Assembly: GCA_020692245.1 (NCBI GenBank)
Contig: JAIMKT010000015.1
Coordinates: 304-42,991, forward strand
Source: Microcoleus sp. GA_180221_E-2-1-MAG-45_12
GTDB taxonomy: Bacteria > Cyanobacteriota > Cyanobacteriia > Cyanobacteriales > JAAUUE01
DNA: 42,688 bases
Direction of reading: 5' to 3'
In this document: positions 38,902 to 42,688 of the stretch, one piece after another
How positions within the stretch are numbered: the first letter of the stretch is position 1
How the letters are laid out: each line of letters opens with the position of its first letter
Notes under the pieces: generated by a model
Databases searched by the model: none
The model's input: the letters and a program-made list of their open reading frames with translations, nothing else
What the model was told of the DNA's origin: nothing
Program-made: the position numbers and the translations under genes

Positions 38902-40464
38902 CTAGGCTGGACGGGTAGCAGGAATCACGACGGTAAAAGTTGTACCTTGGTTGGGGATACTCTGGACAGAAATTTCTCCCTGATGGCGTTGGATAATTGT
39001 CTGAACGATCGCCAACCCCAAACCAGAGCTACTAGAGTTGCCAGAATTACCAGAATTAGTGTGGTTAAAGCCATGATTCCCATTTTCCTTGGGATGATCA
39101 TCTCGATCGCCATCCAGATCACTCTGACAGCTATCATCTCGATCGCTATGGCAATTACTATTATGATGCGATTCTGGGTTTTCCTCTTGAGAATTACTTA
39201 GATAATTACTTAGATAATTAACTTGATAACTAACTCCCTGACTCCGGGCTGTGTCTACCCGATAGAAGCGATCAAAAATATGCGCTAGTTCGGCTTCTTC
39301 AATGCCAATCCCATTATCTTGAATACTTACCTGCAACAGCGACAGGGGGAGAGTGCGAGTCGGGCGAAAAATCCGGCGGAGGATAATATCTACCCTTCCC
39401 AAAGTCGGGGTGTAGGTGATCGCATTACTCACCAAATTTGTAAATAACCGGGCTAGCTGATCCCCATCTCCCCAGAGGACAAAATCTTCTTCTTTTTCTG
39501 TGGGGGCTAATTTTGGGGATTCCTGAAAATCTAGAGTGAGTTGGATTTGCTTGCGATCGGCCAGAAACTGCTGCTCCTCCACTACCTGAATTAGCAATTC
39601 ATCCAGATACACAGGCTGCCTTGCCATTTGGACAATACCACTATCAGACCGAGCCAGAAATAATAAATCATCCACTAATTTTCCTAGGCGTTTACTCAGA
39701 CGCTCTACCACTTGTAGGGAAGTCACAAGGCGTTGTTGGGCTGGTAAATTTGCATCCAAGTCTGGATCCTCTAGGGCAAGCTGGACATTGGTTTGGATAA
39801 TGGCGATCGGGTTACGCAATTCATGGGAAGCATCGGAGGTAAATTGCTTGAGGCTTTGGTAAGAATCTCGAATGGGTTGCATCGCTAAACCAGACAAAAA
39901 CCAGCCGATCGCCGCTACAGAGATCAGCATCAACACCACCCCAAAAGCCAGATCAATCACAAAATCCCGACTAGGCTTGGTCACTTCAAACCAAGGATGA
40001 CTAACCCGTAGAAATCCAAGAATTTGATTATCAATCTGCACCGTAGAAGTAATCTGCCGCAAAAGATAATTAGACCCTGATTCCTGAGGGCTGAGATGGA
40101 CAATCTCGACAGTTTCGTGACGACTGGGGTTCAAAGGGATGCCCAGAGGTTCATTAAAGGTTGACCAAAGCAATTTTCCTTGGGGACTAAACCACTCTAG
40201 GTCAATGTGATCATCTTCTACAGTGGGGTTGTTATTGCGAAAACTAGCACCAATATCCACCATGTAGGGAATTTGGGGATTATTAGTAGGCTGGATTTTT
40301 AGCGATCGCTCCACCACTTCCACCACATGACTAAGGGTATCATCCACCCGCTCAATTAACGTATTGCGGACATACAAATAAATTCCGGTCGCAAACAATA
40401 ACAATAGCACCGCCGTGACAAAGGTATACCAAAAGGCAAGGCGGTTACGGGTAGCTTGAAACAT
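38902..40464 (-). CDS. Sensor histidine kinase with an insert in the ATP lid
   Basis: A 520-residue protein. Two membrane helices (about 11-31 and 168-190) frame an extracytoplasmic sensor domain of about 135 residues. A HisKA domain has the phosphorylatable His214 in ASHELRNP. The ATPase domain has the N-box LFTNLVSNAITYTP, the G1 box DNGIGIE, the F-box FDRFYR and the G2 box GLGLAIV (from residue 481). Between F and G2 boxes, at about 409-478, sits a 70-residue His/Asp/Asn-rich insert (NPESHHNSNCHSDRDDSC and more). AMQPIRDSYQSLKQFTSDA recalls cyanobacterial redox- or metal-responding kinases such as RppB/NrsS, but the signal is unknown. No response regulator is adjacent. Confidence 0.9.
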   Translation of the reverse strand: MFQATRNRLAFWYTFVTAVLLLLFATGIYLYVRNTLIERVDDTLSHVVEVVERSLKIQPTNNPQIPYMVDIGASFRNNNPTVEDDHIDLEWFSPQGKLLWSTFNEPLGIPLNPSRHETVEIVHLSPQESGSNYLLRQITSTVQIDNQILGFLRVSHPWFEVTKPSRDFVIDLAFGVVLMLISVAAIGWFLSGLAMQPIRDSYQSLKQFTSDASHELRNPIAIIQTNVQLALEDPDLDANLPAQQRLVTSLQVVERLSKRLGKLVDDLLFLARSDSGIVQMARQPVYLDELLIQVVEEQQFLADRKQIQLTLDFQESPKLAPTEKEEDFVLWGDGDQLARLFTNLVSNAITYTPTLGRVDIILRRIFRPTRTLPLSLLQVSIQDNGIGIEEAELAHIFDRFYRVDTARSQGVSYQVNYLSNYLSNSQEENPESHHNSNCHSDRDDSCQSDLDGDRDDHPKENGNHGFNHTNSGNSGNSSSSGLGLAIVQTIIQRHQGEISVQSIPNQGTTFTVVIPATRPA

Positions 40465-40574
40465 AGCTTTTGAAACCCTAGATACAATTTCTCCATTCTA
40501 TTCGTTTTAAGGTTTACATTTAAGGTTGATACTTGTTAACTAAATCATCGAATTCAACGTACAGAATTAAACTC

Positions 40575-41663
40575 ATGAGTGATCTTCATCTCAATCGCCG
40601 GAAATTTCTTCAGTATGGTTCCTTGACCCTGGGTACTGGAGTCCTTGCTGCCTGCGGTAGTAGCCCTACTTCTAATACCAGCACTACAGCTTCTCCCGCC
40701 GCCAATTCTGCTGCCAGCCCGTTAACTAGTCCTGCTGCCCTAGACAAGATTACCTACGGTACCAATTGGTATGCCCAAGCAGAGCATGGTGGGTTTTACC
40801 AAGCTATAGCCAAGGATATCTATAAAGATTATGGCTTAGAGGTGACGATTAGAATGGGGGGACCACAGGTGAATGGGACGCAGTTGCTCATGGGGGGAGC
40901 GATCGACTTCTTTATGGGCTATGGCTCTGAAGCAATCCGGGCGGTGGAGGAAGGAATTCCTAAAATTACCGTTGCCTCCATGTTCCAGAAAGACCCACAA
41001 ATTATTCTTGCCCATCCAGACCAAGGCGTGACCACTCTAGCAGACCTCAAGGGCAAACCAATTCTAGTATCAGCTTCAGCAAACAGTACCTTCTGGCCGT
41101 GGCTGATGGCAAAGTATGGCTTTACCGATGACCAAAAACGTCCCTATAACTTCACCATGGGCCCTTTCCTTGCTGACAAAACCGTTGCCCAGCAGGGTTA
41201 TCTCAGTTCTGAACCCCTGAAAATCAGGAAAGAAGGCGGCTTTGATCCCCTCGTCATACTTCTCGCTGATAGTGGTTGGACTCCCTACTCGACCACCATT
41301 GAAACTCGCAAGGAAATTGTAGACACCAAGCCAGAACTAGTCCAGCGTTTTGTGGATGCTTCGATCAAGGGTTGGTACAGCTACTTTGAAGATCCGGCTG
41401 CGGGCAATGAATTGATCAAAAAAGATAACCCAGAAATGAGCGACGATCAGCTTGCCTATGGTCTTTCTAAGATGAAAGAGTACGGGATTGTCATCTCTGG
41501 AGATGCAGAAACTAAGGGCATTGGAGCCATGAATGAAGCCCGGTGGAAGGAGTTTTTTGATAGTATGGCGGCGGCAGGAGTTTTCAAAACCACGACCAAC
41601 TACAAAGATGCCTTTACCCTCAATTTCGTGAATAAAGGGGTAGATTACTACAAAAAAGCCTAG
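40575..41663 (+). CDS. NMT1/THI5-type ABC transporter substrate-binding lipoprotein
   Basis: About 362 residues from MSDLHLNRRKFLQYG. A twin-arginine motif (NRRKFL) is combined with a lipobox LAAC (Cys27), so it is probably a Tat-exported lipoprotein. A Ser/Thr/Ala-rich linker of about 35 residues follows. The mature protein has the NMT1/SsuA fold: DKITYGTNWYAQAEHGGFYQAIAKDIYKDYGLEV, GAIDFFMGYGSEAIRAVEEG and LADLKGKPILVSASANSTFWPWL. Such proteins bind thiamine precursors, riboflavin, sulfonates or nitrate-type ligands; the ligand is not predictable here. No permease or ATPase gene is in the window. The start 14 codons earlier (40533) is rejected for lack of fit to the signal. Confidence 0.9.
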   Translation: MSDLHLNRRKFLQYGSLTLGTGVLAACGSSPTSNTSTTASPAANSAASPLTSPAALDKITYGTNWYAQAEHGGFYQAIAKDIYKDYGLEVTIRMGGPQVNGTQLLMGGAIDFFMGYGSEAIRAVEEGIPKITVASMFQKDPQIILAHPDQGVTTLADLKGKPILVSASANSTFWPWLMAKYGFTDDQKRPYNFTMGPFLADKTVAQQGYLSSEPLKIRKEGGFDPLVILLADSGWTPYSTTIETRKEIVDTKPELVQRFVDASIKGWYSYFEDPAAGNELIKKDNPEMSDDQLAYGLSKMKEYGIVISGDAETKGIGAMNEARWKEFFDSMAAAGVFKTTTNYKDAFTLNFVNKGVDYYKKA

Positions 41664-41671
41664 AAGGAATG

Positions 41672-42391
41672 CTAATTGTCTGTGGGCAGATTTTGGAGAA
41701 TAGCTTGGGAGGTTTTGATTTGTTGAGAACTAAATCCAGCCTCTCCTAGGTAGTTGAGAAATTCTTCCTCGGCATAGCGTCCATCGAGGTTTAGGGCTTT
41801 TTGAAAGGCTTGGAGGGCTTGGGGTCGATCGCCAGCCCCCCAGTGAGCGATCGAGAGAGCCATTAAGGGATGGGGATTAGTCGGCTCTAGTTTACTAGCG
41901 ACCAGAGCATTACTCACCGCCCAAGGATACTGCTCTAGACGTTCCATGGCTAAACTCAGGTTGTAGTGAGCAATTTCGTTATCGGGTTTGATGGCGATCG
42001 CCCAACTGTGGGTCAGCACAGCCTCTGGCAGGCGATTATTCACAAGATGGACAATGCCCAATGCGTTGAGATTCGGCACATCAAAGGGTTGACGATAGAA
42101 GGTTTCCACTAGGGTTTGGGTCGCTGCTTCTGGTTGCTTGGCTCGGTGTTGTGTCCAGCCCAGAATTACCCGCCCGGCAATATTATTCGGTTCTAGGGCT
42201 ACGGCTTTGGTGAGTTGCTCGATCGCCTCTGGATATTTTTCCTGTTGGCGATAGTTCAAGCCCTGAATTCGATACTCCTCAGCAGTTTGTCCCCAGCTAA
42301 CTCTTATAGTGCCAAGGAAAATCGGCAGAGAGATCATTAATCCCGTCACCAATCCCATCCCCAATTTTTTGATCCCTAGTTGCTGCTCCAT
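41672..42391 (-). CDS. TPR-repeat protein with N-terminal signal or anchor
   Basis: A 239-residue protein. A hydrophobic segment (about 11-30, GMGLVTGLMISLPIFLGTI) is followed by VSWGQ, which suggests export or membrane anchoring. Five or six TPR units follow, for example AEEYRIQGLNYRQQEKYPEAIEQLTKAVALEP and IAHYNLSLAMERLEQYPWAVSNALVASKLEP. TPRs mediate protein contacts; the partner is unknown. It converges on the binding-lipoprotein gene with eight bases between stops. Confidence 0.85.
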   Translation of the reverse strand: MEQQLGIKKLGMGLVTGLMISLPIFLGTIRVSWGQTAEEYRIQGLNYRQQEKYPEAIEQLTKAVALEPNNIAGRVILGWTQHRAKQPEAATQTLVETFYRQPFDVPNLNALGIVHLVNNRLPEAVLTHSWAIAIKPDNEIAHYNLSLAMERLEQYPWAVSNALVASKLEPTNPHPLMALSIAHWGAGDRPQALQAFQKALNLDGRYAEEEFLNYLGEAGFSSQQIKTSQAILQNLPTDN

Positions 42392-42436
42392 AAATTTCGG
42401 GTTATCACTCTTGTCGATTTAATCGATCGTAAATCC

Positions 42437-42688
42437 TTAAACTTTCACCGCCAGAGCTTTTTCCTGCTTATCGATCATCGGGGCAGAGAGAGCTTCTTCC
42501 AAGGGCGCACAACCCAGCCTCTCCTCAAGAATATTCATCACCTCCCGCCCAAAATCACCCGGATTGCGTTGCCATGCTTGCAGACAGACTTCCCCAAAGA
42601 AAGAGCCTAGGGGTTCGGGGTTCCAGAGGAGCTTTTTGGCAGTCCAAGGCATCAGACTCATAGGATCATAGCCCGGTTTGAGAATTTC
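42437..42688 (-). CDS. C-terminal end of an unrecognised protein, cut by the window
   Basis: The frame is open to the right edge: before the Met at 42661 it continues as EILKPGYDP, so the gene starts outside. The visible 84 residues (MSLMPWTAKKLLWNPEPLGSF, EVCLQAWQRNPGDFGREV, MNILEERLG) look soluble and well conserved. I do not recognise the family. It is on the same strand as the TPR gene, 45 bp upstream of it, so the two may be cotranscribed. Confidence 0.6.
   Translation of the reverse strand, partial: EILKPGYDPMSLMPWTAKKLLWNPEPLGSFFGEVCLQAWQRNPGDFGREVMNILEERLGCAPLEEALSAPMIDKQEKALAVKV

Noticed and set aside
38821-39201. 126-codon plus-strand ORF opposite the histidine kinase
   Set aside because: It is the antisense of the low-complexity kinase insert; the Ile/Thr-rich translation is an artefact of the repeats.

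Overview
The window comes from a cyanobacterium, very probably a filamentous, non-heterocystous one. The palindrome GCGATCGC recurs throughout. The gene set includes phosphoribulokinase (prk), the aerobic chlorophyll cyclase (acsF), biliverdin reductase (bvdR), NDH-1 subunit NdhL and a GH100 invertase. The filamentous assignment rests on an intact hetR and, just upstream of it, a small secreted-peptide gene carrying the RGSGR motif (patX-type). That pairing is known from filamentous cyanobacteria.

Layout. 1-6.7 kb: the 3' part of a TPR-CHAT protein, a DUF2157 / GDYXXLXY membrane pair, a small unknown gene, tatA, a short non-coding segment with three DnaA-box-like sequences and three AT-rich 11-mers, and a CNNM/CBS membrane protein. 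7.1-11.9 kb: the translation cluster rpsL-rpsG-fusA-tuf, closed by a clear terminator; rpsJ, which usually follows tuf in cyanobacteria, is absent. 12.2-15.9 kb: a tight four-gene unit encoding a cbb3-like oxidase core (CcoN-like and CcoO-like), a CcoS-like small membrane protein and a Usp/TerB/DUF697 fusion. 16.1-19.5 kb: an M1 aminopeptidase with HEAT repeats, and msrA on the opposite strand.

19.7-21.7 kb is the most interesting part. The patX-like gene lies behind a hairpin that buries its Shine-Dalgarno sequence and is followed by its own terminator. hetR comes next, and a 221-bp inverted-repeat element then fills the space between hetR and mltA. 21.7-28.5 kb: mltA, prk, an intronless tRNA-Leu(UAA), ndhL, a DUF3007 gene, trpA, a secreted unknown, bvdR and a small membrane protein. 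28.8-33.3 kb: a SNF2-type ATPase coupled to a SWIM zinc-finger protein. 33.3-42.7 kb: DAHP synthase, a Tat-exported dienelactone-hydrolase-like protein, acsF, GH100 invertase, an orphan histidine kinase with an unusual insert in its ATP lid, an NMT1-type binding lipoprotein, a TPR protein and the 3' end of an unrecognised gene.

The region is mostly chromosomal housekeeping. The two systems that deserve attention are the patX-hetR signalling module and the compact cbb3-like oxidase operon. No CRISPR array, intact transposase or prophage was seen. Product calls rest on motif and family recognition by eye; no database search was run.
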